From positions 1 through 64,000 of the forward strand of contig NZ_JXTE01000043.1 of NCBI RefSeq assembly GCF_000972385.1: a stretch of DNA of 64,000 nt, in the 5' to 3' direction. Shown piece after piece: positions 42,867-52,874 of this stretch. A program made the position numbers and the translations under genes. Each line of letters begins with the position of its first letter. Position 1 is the first letter of the stretch. The notes below the pieces were generated by a model, which worked only from the letters and a program-made list of their open reading frames with translations, ran no database searches and had not been told where the DNA came from. The DNA is from Streptomyces sp. WM6386. Its GTDB lineage: Bacteria; Actinomycetota; Actinomycetes; Streptomycetales; Streptomycetaceae.

Positions 42867-44783
42867 ATGTTCGACACAGTGCTTGTCGCCAACCGGGGCG
42901 AGATCGCGGTCCGCGTCATCCGCACCCTGCGCTCGATGGGGGTGCGGAGCGTCGCCGTCTTCTCCGACGCGGACGCCGACGCCCGGCACGTCCGGGAGGC
43001 CGACACCGCCGTACGGATCGGTCCGGCCCCGGCGTCCGAGAGCTATCTGTCCGCCGAGCGGCTGCTGGAGGCGGCCGCCCGGACCGGCGCCCAGGCGGTG
43101 CACCCCGGGTACGGCTTCCTCGCGGAGAACGCCGCCTTCGCGCGCGCCTGCGCCGACGCCGGGCTGGTCTTCATCGGACCGCCCGCCGACGCCATCGCCC
43201 TCATGGGCGACAAGATCCGCGCCAAGGAGACGGTCGAGGCGGCGGGCGTCCCCGTGGTCCCCGGCGGCCGCGACCCCGAACTGGCGGACGCCGCCCGCGC
43301 CCTGGGCGCCCCGGTCCTGCTGAAGCCCTCCGCCGGCGGTGGCGGCAAGGGCATGCGCCTGGTCCGGGACCTCGACCTCCTGGACGAGGAGATCGCCGCC
43401 GCCCGCCGTGAGGCCCGCACCTCCTTCGGCGACGACACCCTCCTCGTCGAGCGGTGGGTCGACCGCCCCCGGCACATCGAGATCCAGGTCCTGGCGGACG
43501 GCCACGGCAACGTCATCCACCTCGGCGAACGCGAGTGCTCCCTCCAGCGCCGCCACCAGAAGATCATCGAGGAGGCGCCCTCGGTACTGCTGGACGACAA
43601 GACCCGCGCCGCGATGGGCGAGGCGGCGGTCCAGGCGGCCCGGTCCTGCGGCTACCGGGGCGCGGGCACGGTGGAGTTCATCGTGCCGGGCGGCGATCCC
43701 TCGTCGTACTACTTCATGGAGATGAACACCCGCCTCCAGGTGGAACACCCGGTCACCGAGCTCATCACCGGCCTGGACCTGGTGGAGTGGCAGCTGCGGG
43801 TCGCGGCGGGCGAGCGGCTGGCCTTCGGCCAGGAGGACGTCACGCTGACCGGGCACGCGATCGAGGCACGGATCTGCGCGGAGGACCCCTCCCGCGGGTT
43901 CCTCCCCTCCGGCGGCACGGTCCTCAGGCTGTCCGAGCCCCAGGGCGACGGCGTCCGCACCGACTCCGGGCTCAGCGAGGGCACCGAGGTCGGGAGCCTG
44001 TACGACCCGATGCTGAGCAAGGTGATCGCGTACGGCCCCGACCGTGCGACCGCGATCCGCAAGCTCCGGGCCGCCCTCGCCGGGACGGTCACGCTGGGCG
44101 TGCAGACGAACGCCGGGTTCCTGCGGCGGCTGCTGGGCCATCCGGCGGTCGTGGCGGGCGAGTTGGACACCGGGCTGGTGGAGCGGGAGGTGGCGGGACT
44201 CGTCGCGGTCGACGTGCCGGAGGAGGTGTACGAGGCGGCGGCGGCGGTACGGCTGGACGCGCTGCGCCCGCACGGCGACGGCTGGACGGACCCGTTCTCG
44301 GTGCCGAGCGGCTGGCGCCTGGGCGGGACCCCGAAGCCCGTCGGTTTCCCTCTGCGGGTGCAGGACCCGGTGGAGTACGCCCCACGCGGCACCGCCACCG
44401 TCACGGAGGACCGGGTCTGCGTCACCCTCGACGGCGTGCGCCACACCTTCCACCGGGCCGCCGACTGGGTGGGCCGCGACGGCGACGCCTGGCATGTGCG
44501 CGACCACGACCCGGTGGCCGCCTCGCTCACCGGGGCCGCGCACGCGGGCGCCGACTCGCTCACGGCGCCCATGCCGGGGACGGTGACGGTGGTGAAGGTC
44601 GCTGTGGGGGACGAGGTGACCGCGGGACAGAGCCTGCTGGTGGTGGAGGCGATGAAGATGGAGCACGTCATCTCCGCCCCACACGCCGGCACGGTCGCCG
44701 AACTGGACGTGGCACCGGGCTCGACGGTCGTCATGGACCAGGTGCTCGCTGTGATCGCACCTCACGAGGAGGCGACGGAATGA
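42867..44783 (+). CDS. biotin carboxylase / biotin carboxyl carrier alpha subunit
   Basis: 638 residues from ATG 42867; GTG 42849 would add six residues. Residues 1-445 are biotin carboxylase: [20 protein letters not shown], the ATP-grasp loop [36 protein letters not shown], and [20 protein letters not shown]. The C-terminus is a biotinyl domain with [12 protein letters not shown], biotin lysine Lys597. The length and single-chain layout match the alpha subunits of methylcrotonyl-CoA and other acyl-CoA carboxylases. It carboxylates its biotin with bicarbonate and ATP and passes CO2 to the preceding carboxyltransferase. Its stop overlaps the HMG-CoA lyase start (ATGA). Confidence 0.92.
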   Translation: MFDTVLVANRGEIAVRVIRTLRSMGVRSVAVFSDADADARHVREADTAVRIGPAPASESYLSAERLLEAAARTGAQAVHPGYGFLAENAAFARACADAGLVFIGPPADAIALMGDKIRAKETVEAAGVPVVPGGRDPELADAARALGAPVLLKPSAGGGGKGMRLVRDLDLLDEEIAAARREARTSFGDDTLLVERWVDRPRHIEIQVLADGHGNVIHLGERECSLQRRHQKIIEEAPSVLLDDKTRAAMGEAAVQAARSCGYRGAGTVEFIVPGGDPSSYYFMEMNTRLQVEHPVTELITGLDLVEWQLRVAAGERLAFGQEDVTLTGHAIEARICAEDPSRGFLPSGGTVLRLSEPQGDGVRTDSGLSEGTEVGSLYDPMLSKVIAYGPDRATAIRKLRAALAGTVTLGVQTNAGFLRRLLGHPAVVAGELDTGLVEREVAGLVAVDVPEEVYEAAAAVRLDALRPHGDGWTDPFSVPSGWRLGGTPKPVGFPLRVQDPVEYAPRGTATVTEDRVCVTLDGVRHTFHRAADWVGRDGDAWHVRDHDPVAASLTGAAHAGADSLTAPMPGTVTVVKVAVGDEVTAGQSLLVVEAMKMEHVISAPHAGTVAELDVAPGSTVVMDQVLAVIAPHEEATE

Positions 44784-45724
44784 CACACCCCCTGGCACTG
44801 CCCATGGTCGTACCGGAGAAGGGCCTGCCCGCCCGGGTCCGCATCCACGAGGTCGGCGCGCGTGACGGCCTGCAGAACGAGAAGGGCACCGTCCCGACGC
44901 AGGTCAAGGCGGAGTTCATCCGCCGCCTCGCCGACGCGGGCCTGACGACGATCGAGGCCACCAGTTTCGTCCACCCGAAGTGGGTGCCCCAACTGGCCGA
45001 CGCGGAGGAGCTGTTCCCGCAGATCGCCCACGTTCCGGTGGACCTCCCGGTCCTGGTGCCGAACGAACGCGGCCTGGACCGCGCCCTGGCACTGAAGGCG
45101 ACCCGCGTCGCCGTCTTCGCGAGCGCCAGCGAGTCCTTCGCCAAGGCCAACCTCAACCGCACGATGGACGCGGCACTGGCGATGTTCGCGCCCGTGGTGA
45201 CGCGGGCGAAGGAGGCCGGCGTCCATGTCCGCGGCTATCTGTCGATGTGCTTCGGCGACCCGTGGGAGGGTCCGGTCCCCGTCCAGCAGGTGGTGGACGT
45301 CTGCCGGACGCTGCTGGACATGGGCTGCGACGAGCTGAGCCTGGGCGACACGATCGGCGTGGCGACACCGGGACATGTCCGGGCCCTGCTGACCGAACTG
45401 ACCGGCCAAGGCGTCCCCGTGGAGCTCCTGGGCGTGCACTTCCACGACACCTACGGCCAGGCCCTCGCCAACACCTACGCCGCCCTCCAGCACGGCGTCA
45501 CCACGGTCGACGCCTCCGCGGGCGGCCTCGGCGGCTGCCCGTACGCCAAGTCCGCCACCGGCAACCTCGCCACCGAAGACCTCGTGTGGATGCTGCGGGG
45601 GCTCGGCATCGACACCGGAGTCGACCTCGACCGTCTCGTCGCCACCAGCGTCTGGATGGCCGAACAACTGGGCCGACCCAGCCCGTCCCGCACCGTACGA
45701 GCCCTGTCCCACAAGGAGCAGTGA
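44780..45724 (+). CDS. hmgL: hydroxymethylglutaryl-CoA lyase
   Basis: 314 residues from ATG 44780 overlapping the previous stop. The HMGL-like TIM barrel is clear: [20 protein letters not shown] with the catalytic Arg-Asp, [61 protein letters not shown] with metal histidines, and [14 protein letters not shown] carrying the conserved active-site Cys. It cleaves HMG-CoA to acetoacetate and acetyl-CoA, the last step of leucine degradation, which fits the carboxylase pair before it. From memory SCO2778. Confidence 0.93.
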   Translation: MTHPLALPMVVPEKGLPARVRIHEVGARDGLQNEKGTVPTQVKAEFIRRLADAGLTTIEATSFVHPKWVPQLADAEELFPQIAHVPVDLPVLVPNERGLDRALALKATRVAVFASASESFAKANLNRTMDAALAMFAPVVTRAKEAGVHVRGYLSMCFGDPWEGPVPVQQVVDVCRTLLDMGCDELSLGDTIGVATPGHVRALLTELTGQGVPVELLGVHFHDTYGQALANTYAALQHGVTTVDASAGGLGGCPYAKSATGNLATEDLVWMLRGLGIDTGVDLDRLVATSVWMAEQLGRPSPSRTVRALSHKEQ

Positions 45725-45729
45725 CCGCA

Positions 45730-46890
45730 ATGGACCACCGACTCTCCCCCGAGCTCGAAGAACTCCGCCGTACGGTCGAGGCGTTCGCGCACGACGTCGT
45801 GGCGCCGAAGATCGGCGAGTACTACGAGCACCACGAGTTCCCGTACGAGATCGTCCGCGAGATGGGCCGCATGGGCCTGTTCGGCCTGCCCTTCCCGGAG
45901 GAGTACGGCGGCATGGGCGGCGACTACCTGGCGCTGGGCGTGGCCCTGGAGGAACTGGCCCGGGTCGACTCCTCGGTCGCCATCACCCTGGAGGCGGGGG
46001 TGTCGCTGGGCGCCATGCCGTTCCACCTCTACGGAACCGAGGCACAGAAGCGGGAGTGGCTGCCCCGGCTCTGCTCGGGCGAGATCCTGGGCGCGTTCGG
46101 CCTGACGGAGCCGGACGGCGGCAGTGACGCGGGGGCGACGCGTACGACGGCCCGGCTGGACCCGGAGACGGACGAGTGGGTGATCAACGGCACGAAGTGC
46201 TTCATCACCAACTCGGGCACGGACATCACGGGTCTGGTGACCGTGACGGCGGTGACGGGCCGCAAGCCGGACGGCAAGCCGCTGATCTCGTCGATCATCG
46301 TCCCGTCGGGCACCCCCGGCTTCACGGTGGCGGCCCCCTACTCCAAGGTCGGCTGGAACGCCTCGGACACCCGCGAGCTGTCCTTCGCGGACGTCCGCGT
46401 GCCCGCGGCGAACCTCCTGGGCGAACAGGGCCGTGGGTACGCCCAGTTCCTGCGCATCCTCGACGAGGGCCGCATCGCGATCGCGGCGCTGGCGACGGGG
46501 CTGGCGCAGGGGTGTGTGGACGAGTCGGTGAAGTACGCGAAGGAGCGGCACGCCTTCGGCCGGCCGATCGGTGCGAACCAGGCCATCCAGTTCAAGATCG
46601 CCGACATGGAGATGAAGGCCCACACGGCCCGACTCGCCTGGCGCGACGCGGCCTCCCGCCTGGTCTCGGGCGAGCCCTTCAAGAAGGAGGCGGCCCTCGC
46701 GAAGCTCTACTCGTCGACGGTCGCGGTGGACAACGCCCGGGACGCCACGCAGGTCCATGGCGGCTATGGCTTCATGAACGAATACCCGGTGGCCCGCATG
46801 TGGCGGGACTCCAAGATCCTGGAGATCGGGGAGGGCACGAGTGAGGTGCAGCGGATGCTGATCGCACGGGAGTTGGGGCTGGTGGGCTGA
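45730..46890 (+). CDS. acdH: acyl-CoA dehydrogenase (branched-chain/isovaleryl type)
   Basis: 386 residues from ATG 45730, five bases after hmgL; AAGGAG lies about 12 bases upstream. Domains follow the family order: N-terminal helices, LGAFGLTEPDGGSDAGATRT, NGTKCFITNSGTD, GWNASDTRELSFADVRVPAA, and the C-terminal VHGGYGFMNEYPVARMWRDS and ILEIGEGTSEVQRMLIARE. IGEGTSE puts Glu near the position used as catalytic base in most family members. Operon context points to isovaleryl-CoA or short branched acyl-CoA oxidation. From memory this is the S. coelicolor acdH locus linked to valine and branched-chain catabolism. Confidence 0.92.
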   Translation: MDHRLSPELEELRRTVEAFAHDVVAPKIGEYYEHHEFPYEIVREMGRMGLFGLPFPEEYGGMGGDYLALGVALEELARVDSSVAITLEAGVSLGAMPFHLYGTEAQKREWLPRLCSGEILGAFGLTEPDGGSDAGATRTTARLDPETDEWVINGTKCFITNSGTDITGLVTVTAVTGRKPDGKPLISSIIVPSGTPGFTVAAPYSKVGWNASDTRELSFADVRVPAANLLGEQGRGYAQFLRILDEGRIAIAALATGLAQGCVDESVKYAKERHAFGRPIGANQAIQFKIADMEMKAHTARLAWRDAASRLVSGEPFKKEAALAKLYSSTVAVDNARDATQVHGGYGFMNEYPVARMWRDSKILEIGEGTSEVQRMLIARELGLVG

Positions 46891-46894
46891 GCGC

Positions 46895-46923
46895 GTGCCG
46901 ACCCACTGAGGGCGGGTCGGCAC
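46895..46923. terminator. bidirectional terminator after acdH
   Basis: GTGCCGACCC (46895-46904) pairs perfectly with GGGTCGGCAC (46914-46923), 9-base loop, between convergent acdH and the glycosyltransferase gene. Confidence 0.75.
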
Positions 46924-46927
46924 TGCC

Positions 46928-48856
46928 CTACCTGCCCAGGCGCCGGCGCACCCGCCGGACCTGAGGGTTGTCGCCGACCGCGTCCAGGAACCGACGGCCC
47001 CTGCCGGCCTGGTGGGCCGGGCCCTCCAGCCGCAGCAGGGTGCCGTCGCGGACCTCGGCGTACGCGAGCGGGGTGTCCGCCTTCGGGAGGGTGACCGGGT
47101 GGCGTCCGTCGGGGAGCTTCCTGAGGCTTGCGGGCAGGCGCAGCCGTGCCGTGCCGTCGACGCCGGGGAGCAGTTCGGCCGCGATCGTCAGGGTGGACAC
47201 GGTGACCTCGACGGGCAACGGGTCGCCGGGCGCCGCCGCCATGTACGGCAGTCCGAGCGACCGCCGGGCGCGCGCGGGGTTCGCGCCGACGAGGTCTGCC
47301 GTGTCGGGACCGAGCCGGCGCTGGCGCTGGTCCACATCCAGGGCGAGCTGCCCCTTGACCGTCCAGTACGGCAGGGACAGGCGCCCGCCGGTCAGCGCCG
47401 GCCCCACGGCGGGGGCGCCCGGCTCGCCGTCCCCGGTGACGCGCAGTATCCGCTCGACGCCCAGCAGCTGGACGTACGCCCACACGTCGTGGACCCCGCG
47501 TTGCAGCGGTCGACCGCCGGCCAGCCGCTCCGGGTCGAGGCGCAGCCGCCCGGACGCGACGAGCTGGGACCGTCCCTCTCCGAGAGACCTCAGCCGCACC
47601 TCCAGTTCGCCCTCCGGGTACCACCAGTCCTCCCGGTCCCGGTCCTTGACGACCAGTTCCGCGTACGCCAGCCGGAAGGGGTCACGGACCTCCCAGCCGT
47701 CCTCCGTTCCCGGGACGCCGTCCAGCAGCGCGGGGTCCAGCCACCGCTTCCCGTCCCGTTCGACGAGGACGAGCGGCTCGCCGTCGCCGCGCAGCAGGTC
47801 GAGCGTGACGTCGCCGACGAGACGGCCGTCCTCCCACCGCAGTCCACCGACGCGGCTGCGGGCCTTGATGTCGCGGATCCGCTCGGCGAGGGCTTGCGCC
47901 CCGGCGAAGTCACCGCCCTCGAGCAGCTCGGCCCGCAGCCGGGACACGGCAGGCAGGCCTTCCCGCACGGCCGCCGGGAACTCCGCCAGCGCCAGCTCCC
48001 GGGCCGCCTCGAACCGCCGGCGCTGCTCGGCCGGGTCCTCGCGCAGGATCTCGGGCTCACGGGCCCGGGAGAGGATCTCGATGTGGTAGAGGCGGTGCAG
48101 CAGCCGGTTCTGGAGCGCGTCGATGTCGTCGGAGGGAGTGGTCCCGTCCTTGATCTGGCGGACGACGGTGCGGCAGTTGGGCCAGAATCCGTGCCGCGGG
48201 TTGAACCGGTGCTGGGTGTTGTTGCCGCCGTCGTCCCGCTTCATCCAGTAGTAGGAGGGGTAGTCGGCGAGGACCGAGATCCGTTCCGCTTTGAGATAGG
48301 CGGCGCTGACGAAGAGAAGGTCCTCCAGAATCCAGGGCCCCTCGGGGAACCGCAGCCCGTGCTCCTCGGCGAAGGCCCGCCGGAACATCTTGTGCGGCGA
48401 CAGGCTCTGCATGAGCTCGTCGTTCTCGATCGTGCAGGCGTCCACGGTGTACCGGAACAGCCGCCGGGGTCGCACTATCGTGCTGGACATCTTGCCGATC
48501 ACCACGTCGGCGTCGTTCCGCTTCGCGTGCTCGTACAGCCGCTCCAGGGCCTCGGGCCCGAGCGTGTCGTCGTGGTCGACGAACTGGATGTACTCACCCT
48601 TGGCATGCCGTATGCCGTGGTTGCGCGGGGCCCCGGGCCATCCCGAGTTCGGCCGGGTGTGCACCTGGACGTTCGGGTGTGCGGCCGCGATCTTCTCCAG
48701 TCGGCCCAGGGTGTCGTCCGTCGAACCGTCGTCGACGTAGATGACCTCGTACTCATCGGCGGGGAGGCTCTGGCCCAGCAGCGAGGGCGCGCACTCGTCG
48801 AGGTATTTCCCGGTGTTGTAGACAGGAACGATGACGCTGACCTTGGTTCTCAGCAT
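46928..48856 (-). CDS. family 2 glycosyltransferase, large
   Basis: 642 residues from ATG 48856. Residues 1-230 are a GT-A fold: KVSVIVPVYNTGKYLDECAP, EVIYVDDGSTDDTLGRLEKI, NSGWPGAPRNHGIRHAKGEY, and the metal-binding FVDHDDTLGPEALERL. Residues about 330-640 form an accessory region with beta-type pattern and no membrane helix, like the C-terminal parts of teichoic-acid and capsule GT2 enzymes in actinobacteria. The acceptor is unknown; cell-wall glycopolymer decoration is a fair guess. It is monocistronic and its promoter region abuts that of desE. No link to siderophore synthesis is evident. Confidence 0.85.
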   Translation of the reverse strand: MLRTKVSVIVPVYNTGKYLDECAPSLLGQSLPADEYEVIYVDDGSTDDTLGRLEKIAAAHPNVQVHTRPNSGWPGAPRNHGIRHAKGEYIQFVDHDDTLGPEALERLYEHAKRNDADVVIGKMSSTIVRPRRLFRYTVDACTIENDELMQSLSPHKMFRRAFAEEHGLRFPEGPWILEDLLFVSAAYLKAERISVLADYPSYYWMKRDDGGNNTQHRFNPRHGFWPNCRTVVRQIKDGTTPSDDIDALQNRLLHRLYHIEILSRAREPEILREDPAEQRRRFEAARELALAEFPAAVREGLPAVSRLRAELLEGGDFAGAQALAERIRDIKARSRVGGLRWEDGRLVGDVTLDLLRGDGEPLVLVERDGKRWLDPALLDGVPGTEDGWEVRDPFRLAYAELVVKDRDREDWWYPEGELEVRLRSLGEGRSQLVASGRLRLDPERLAGGRPLQRGVHDVWAYVQLLGVERILRVTGDGEPGAPAVGPALTGGRLSLPYWTVKGQLALDVDQRQRRLGPDTADLVGANPARARRSLGLPYMAAAPGDPLPVEVTVSTLTIAAELLPGVDGTARLRLPASLRKLPDGRHPVTLPKADTPLAYAEVRDGTLLRLEGPAHQAGRGRRFLDAVGDNPQVRRVRRRLGR

Positions 48857-49078
48857 TCCCCGGACTTTACTGCGGATCGAGGTTCCGGCCGTGGACGGTG
48901 GAGGCCGGGGAGTTCCGGCGCCACGGCGGGGCGGGGAGCGGTGGCGCCTCCGGCATGGTTCTTGACCAGGAGTCAGGGTCGCCCAACAGGCATCGATTTC
49001 AAGGGAGTTGGGTCGCACGGACCTCGACAGCCCACGCCACAGGGCTCTCACAGCTCCCGATCGAAGGGGCCCGACCCC
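48857..49078. other. intergenic region before the desE promoter
   Basis: With the desE promoter and leader this makes a 303-base divergent gap. I see no gene in it; the glycosyltransferase promoter must lie here but I cannot pick it out. Confidence 0.5.
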
Positions 49079-49108
49079 TGGACAAGATCTGAGGTTAGGC
49101 TAACCTAC
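49079..49108 (+). promoter_or_regulatory. desE promoter with DmdR-type iron box
   Basis: TGGACA at 49079-49084 and TAACCT at 49101-49106, 16 bases apart, form a candidate vegetative promoter. The iron box TGAGGTTAGGCTAACCTAC (49090-49108) covers the -10 element; its core matches the DmdR1/DtxR-type consensus TTAGGTTAGGCTAACCTAA. Iron-loaded DmdR would block transcription. Confidence 0.85.
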
Positions 49109-49159
49109 ATTCGAACTTGTCCGGCGGGCGCTCCGCCCCGTTCGAAAGCAGCCACACAC

Positions 49160-50209
49160 ATGTCCAACGCCAGAGCCACCCACCTCACCCGCCGCGGCAT
49201 CCTCGCCGCGGGCGGCGCCCTCGGCCTCGGTGCCGTGCTCGCAGCCTGCGGCGACGACGACGCGAAAAGCGGTGGCTCTGACACGGAGACGACCGCCGCG
49301 AAGAAGTCCGGTCCCTGGACGTTCAAGGACGACCGTGGCACCGAGGTGAAGCTCGACAAGATCCCCGCGAACATCGTCGCGTTCACCGGTGTCGCCGCCG
49401 CGCTGTACGACTACGGCATCTCCGTCAAGGGCGTCTTCGGCCCGACCAGGACCACCGACGGCAAGGCCGACGTTCAGGCCGGCGACATGGACATCTCCAA
49501 GGTCGAGATCCTCGGCAACGTGTGGGACCAGTTCAACGTCGAGAAGTACGCCGCCCTCGCCCCGGACGTCCTCATCACCACGATGTTCGACGACGCCGGC
49601 ACCCTCTGGTACGTCCCCGCGGCCTCCGCGGACAAGATCGCCAAGCTCGCCCCGAGCGTCGGCATCTCCGTCTACGACCGCCAGATCACCGAGCCGCTGC
49701 AGCGCGTGTGGGAGCTCGCGGAGTCGCTGGGCGCCGACATGACGGCCGCCTCCGTCACCGACGCCAAGAAGAAGTTCGAGGCCGCGGCCACCCGGCTGCG
49801 CGCCGCCGCGAAGGCGAAGCCCGAGATCAAGGTGCTGGCCGGTTCCGCCAGCCAGGACATCTTCTACGTCTCCGGCACCAACCTCTCCATCGACCTGGAG
49901 TACTTCAAGGCCCTCGGCGTGAACTTCGTCGAGCCCTCGGAGAAGGCCAAGGCGAAGGGTGGCGGCTGGTACGAGTCGCTCAGCTGGGAGAACGTCGACA
50001 AGTACAAGGCCGACATCATCATGATGGACGACCGCTCCTCGACGATCCAGCCGGCCGACATCACCGAGGCCACCTGGAAGAAGCTGCCCGCGGTCAAGGC
50101 CGGGCAGGTCATCTCCCGTTCGCCCGAGCCGATCCTGTCGTACGACAAGTGCACGCCGCTTCTCGAGACGCTCGCCGAGGCGCTGGAGAACGCCAAGAAG
50201 GTCAGCTGA
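49160..50209 (+). CDS. desE: ferrioxamine-binding lipoprotein
   Basis: 349 residues from ATG 49160. The N-terminus has twin arginines (LTRRGILAAGGALGLG) and a lipobox VLAAC, so the protein is lipidated near Cys30 and displayed outside the membrane. The mature part is a class III (FecB/periplasmic-binding) fold: DDRGTEVKLDKIPANIVAFT, YGISVKGVFGPT, NVEKYAALAPDVLITTMFD, and IKVLAGSASQDIFYVSGTNL. It binds ferrioxamines for uptake by an ABC permease encoded elsewhere. Location directly before desF and desABCD and the iron box upstream make the assignment firm. From memory SCO2780. Confidence 0.95.
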   Translation: MSNARATHLTRRGILAAGGALGLGAVLAACGDDDAKSGGSDTETTAAKKSGPWTFKDDRGTEVKLDKIPANIVAFTGVAAALYDYGISVKGVFGPTRTTDGKADVQAGDMDISKVEILGNVWDQFNVEKYAALAPDVLITTMFDDAGTLWYVPAASADKIAKLAPSVGISVYDRQITEPLQRVWELAESLGADMTAASVTDAKKKFEAAATRLRAAAKAKPEIKVLAGSASQDIFYVSGTNLSIDLEYFKALGVNFVEPSEKAKAKGGGWYESLSWENVDKYKADIIMMDDRSSTIQPADITEATWKKLPAVKAGQVISRSPEPILSYDKCTPLLETLAEALENAKKVS

Positions 50210-50251
50210 AAAACGGGGCTTGATGTAGCGGGTGAGCTGCCGGCCGTCTGT

Positions 50252-50286
50252 GGCTGGTCGCGCAGTTCCCCGCGCCCCTGAAAAGC
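50252..50286 (-). repeat. Streptomyces intergenic repeat, copy A
   Basis: On the minus strand it contains GGGGCGCGGGGAACTGCGCG, followed by ACCAGCC. The same core occurs downstream of glmS (copy C) and in a variant form after desD (copy B). Confidence 0.75.
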
Positions 50287-50318
50287 ATCCCCTCGCCCCC
50301 TGATCAGGAGCGCACCCC

Positions 50319-51185
50319 ATGACCACCGCCGTCGCCGCCCCCTTCCGGTTCTTCTCCCTCCAGGTCGTGCGGACGCGGCGACTGTCGCCGTCCCTGGTCC
50401 GGGTCACCTTCGCCGGGGACGAACTGCGGGAGTTCCACTCCCTCGGTTGCGACCAGTCGCTGTCGCTCTTCATCCCCGCCGAGGGACAGACCGAGCCCCA
50501 TGTACCGATCGAGCTCGGCGACGGATGGTGGCAGGCGTGGCGTGAACTCCCCGACGACGTACGGGCCGTGATGCGCTCGTACACGCTGCGCGCCCTGCGC
50601 CGGGAACCCGACGAGATCGACATCGACTTCGTGCTGCACGGTGTCGAGCCCGGCGCCGCCACCCCGGCCGGCCCCGCCTCCCGGTGGGCCGCCGATGCCG
50701 GTGCCGGTGACCGGGTGCTGCTGCTGGGTCCGGCGATCGCCGACAACCGTGCCATCCGGTTCCGGCCGCCGCTGGACGCCGACCTCGTCGTCGTCTGGGG
50801 CGACGAGACCGCCGTACCGGCCGCCTCCGCGATCGTCGAGTCGCTGCCCGCCGGCACCCGTGCCCGCGTCTGGCTCGAGGTGCAGCACGCCGAGGACATC
50901 CAGGATCTGGTGACCGAGGCCGACGCCGAGGTCACCTGGCTCGTCCGGGACCACCATCAGGACGAGCCCGGCGTCGAGGGGTCCCCCATGGCCCTCGGCG
51001 CCATCAGAGACGCTCAACTGCCGGACGCCGAGCACCCGTACGTCTGGATCGCGGGTGAGTCCGGCAGCGTCAAGGCGCTGCGCCGGCATTTCGTGGGTGA
51101 GCGGGGCATCGACCGCCGCAGCGTCACCTTCGTCGGCTACTGGCGTCAGGGGCTGACCGAGGAGCAGCTCCGCGCCGCGGAGTAA
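50319..51185 (+). CDS. desF: siderophore-interacting flavoprotein
   Basis: 288 residues. Matches the SIP/ViuB family: FFSLQVVRTRRLSPSLVRVT, GDELREFHSLGCDQSLSLF, MRSYTLRALRREPDEIDIDF with the FAD-binding R-x-Y-T, PASRWAADAGAGDRVLLLGP, and YVWIAGESGSVKALRRHFVG, the NAD(P)H-binding end. These enzymes reduce ferric siderophores in the cytoplasm and release iron. It follows desE by 109 bases containing an intergenic repeat, probably on the same iron-controlled transcript. From memory SCO2781. Confidence 0.92.
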   Translation: MTTAVAAPFRFFSLQVVRTRRLSPSLVRVTFAGDELREFHSLGCDQSLSLFIPAEGQTEPHVPIELGDGWWQAWRELPDDVRAVMRSYTLRALRREPDEIDIDFVLHGVEPGAATPAGPASRWAADAGAGDRVLLLGPAIADNRAIRFRPPLDADLVVVWGDETAVPAASAIVESLPAGTRARVWLEVQHAEDIQDLVTEADAEVTWLVRDHHQDEPGVEGSPMALGAIRDAQLPDAEHPYVWIAGESGSVKALRRHFVGERGIDRRSVTFVGYWRQGLTEEQLRAAE

Positions 51186-51201
51186 CCCACCGAGCGACAC
51201 C

Positions 51202-51238
51202 CACCGCTGTACGCCCGACTCCCCTGCGTACGGCGGTG
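51202..51238 (+). terminator. terminator after desF
   Basis: CACCGCTGTACGC (51202-51214) pairs with GCGTACGGCGGTG (51226-51238), 13 bp with one U-G wobble, 11-base loop. It isolates desEF from desABCD. Confidence 0.75.
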
Positions 51239-51325
51239 ACTGCTGTGCCCGCTGCGTCTGCTGTGTCGATAGGGCCGACTGCGGCCGGAGTGACCGTAGT
51301 CACGGTTGATGCCACGTTTTACCTT

Positions 51326-51358
51326 GCGTTACTTAGGTTAGGCTAACCTAAGTAACGC
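51326..51358. promoter_or_regulatory. desABCD iron box inside a 33-bp perfect palindrome
   Basis: Sixteen-base arms (51326-51341 and 51343-51358) are perfectly complementary around one central G. The inner 19 bases (51333-51351) are exactly the iron-box consensus TTAGGTTAGGCTAACCTAA. It lies 73 bases upstream of the desA start. Repression by DmdR with ferrous iron is established for desA in S. coelicolor. Confidence 0.95.
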
Positions 51359-51431
51359 GAAGCGAGATCGAAGATCGCGTCCCCACCCCCGTCCGACCCG
51401 CACGGACTGCTCCCCCCGGAGGACCCCCACC

Positions 51432-52874
51432 ATGCGCTCGCACCTGCTCAATGACACGACCGCGGAGCAGTACCGCCGCTCCGTGACCGAAGGAGTAGAG
51501 CGGGTGGCAGCCAAACTCGCCGCCACCGACCGTCCGTTCACGGGTGTCACCGTCGACGCCCTCGCCCCGACGATCGACGCGATCGACCTCGACAAGCCGC
51601 TGCTCGACACCGCCGCGGCCCTCGACGAGCTGGAGGATGTCTACCTCCGCGACGCGGTCTACTTCCACCACCCGCGCTACCTCGCCCACCTCAACTGCCC
51701 GGTCGTCATACCGGCGGTGCTCGGCGAGGCGATCCTCTCCGCGGTCAACTCCTCCCTGGACACCTGGGACCAGTCGGCCGGCGGCACCCTCATCGAGCGC
51801 AAACTGATCGACTGGACGAACGCGCGGCTCGGCCTCGGACCGAACGCCGACGGCGTGTTCACCTCCGGCGGCTCCCAGTCCAACCTCCAGGCCCTCCTCC
51901 TCGCCCGCGAGGAGGCCAAGACGGACTCCTTCGCGAAACTGCGTATCTTCGCCTCCGAGGTCAGCCACTTCAGCGTGAAGAAGTCCGCGAAGTTGCTGGG
52001 CCTCGCCCAGGACGCCGTGGTCTCCATCCCGGTCGACCAGAACAAGCGCCTGCAGACCGTCGCGCTCGCCCACGAGTTGGAGCGCTGCAAGGCGGACGGC
52101 CTCGTCCCCATGGCCGTCGTCGCCACCGCCGGCACCACCGACTTCGGCTCCATCGACCCGCTGCCCGAGATCGCCGAGCTGTGCGAGCAGTACGGCGCCT
52201 GGATGCACGTCGACGCCGCCTACGGCTGCGGACTGCTCGCCTCGGTGAAGTACCGCGGCCGCATCGACGGCATCGAGCGCGCGGACTCGGTCACCGTCGA
52301 CTACCACAAGTCCTTCTTCCAGCCGGTGAGTTCGTCCGCCGTGCTGGTCCGGGACGCGGCCACCCTGCGCCACGCGACCTACCACGCGGAGTACCTCAAC
52401 CCCCGCCGTATGGTCACCGAGCGCATCCCCAACCAGGTCGACAAGTCCCTCCAGACGACCCGGCGCTTCGACGCCCTCAAGCTGTGGATGACCCTGCGGG
52501 TGATGGGCGCCGACGGCATCGGGCAGCTCTTCGACGAGGTGTGCGACCTGGCCGTCGAGGGCTGGCAACTCCTCGCCGCCGACCCGCGCTACGACGTGGT
52601 CGTCGAGCCCACGCTCTCCACCCTCGTCTTCCGCTACATCCCCGCCGCCGTGACCGACCCGGCCGAGATCGACCGCGCCAACCTGTACGCCCGCAAGGCC
52701 CTGTTCGCCTCCGGCGACGCGGTGGTCGCGGGCACCAAGGTCCAGGGCCGCCACTACCTGAAGTTCACCCTGCTCAACCCCGAGACGACGACCGACGACA
52801 TCGCCGCCGTCCTCGACCTGATAGCCGGCCACGCCGAGCAGTACCTGGGAGAGTCCCTTGACCGCGCGTCCTGA
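51432..52874 (+). CDS. desA: lysine decarboxylase of desferrioxamine synthesis
   Basis: 480 residues. PLP-dependent group II (glutamate/aromatic-type) decarboxylase: [71 protein letters not shown], and the PLP lysine Lys293 in [11 protein letters not shown]. It decarboxylates lysine to cadaverine, the first step to desferrioxamines. First gene of desABCD, directly downstream of the iron box. Its end overlaps desB by 17 bases. From memory SCO2782. Confidence 0.96.
   Translation: MRSHLLNDTTAEQYRRSVTEGVERVAAKLAATDRPFTGVTVDALAPTIDAIDLDKPLLDTAAALDELEDVYLRDAVYFHHPRYLAHLNCPVVIPAVLGEAILSAVNSSLDTWDQSAGGTLIERKLIDWTNARLGLGPNADGVFTSGGSQSNLQALLLAREEAKTDSFAKLRIFASEVSHFSVKKSAKLLGLAQDAVVSIPVDQNKRLQTVALAHELERCKADGLVPMAVVATAGTTDFGSIDPLPEIAELCEQYGAWMHVDAAYGCGLLASVKYRGRIDGIERADSVTVDYHKSFFQPVSSSAVLVRDAATLRHATYHAEYLNPRRMVTERIPNQVDKSLQTTRRFDALKLWMTLRVMGADGIGQLFDEVCDLAVEGWQLLAADPRYDVVVEPTLSTLVFRYIPAAVTDPAEIDRANLYARKALFASGDAVVAGTKVQGRHYLKFTLLNPETTTDDIAAVLDLIAGHAEQYLGESLDRAS

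Noticed and set aside
46928..48856. Glycosyltransferase as part of the siderophore cluster
   Set aside because: It is divergent from desE, has no iron box facing it, and desferrioxamines are not glycosylated; it is more likely a wall-polymer enzyme.
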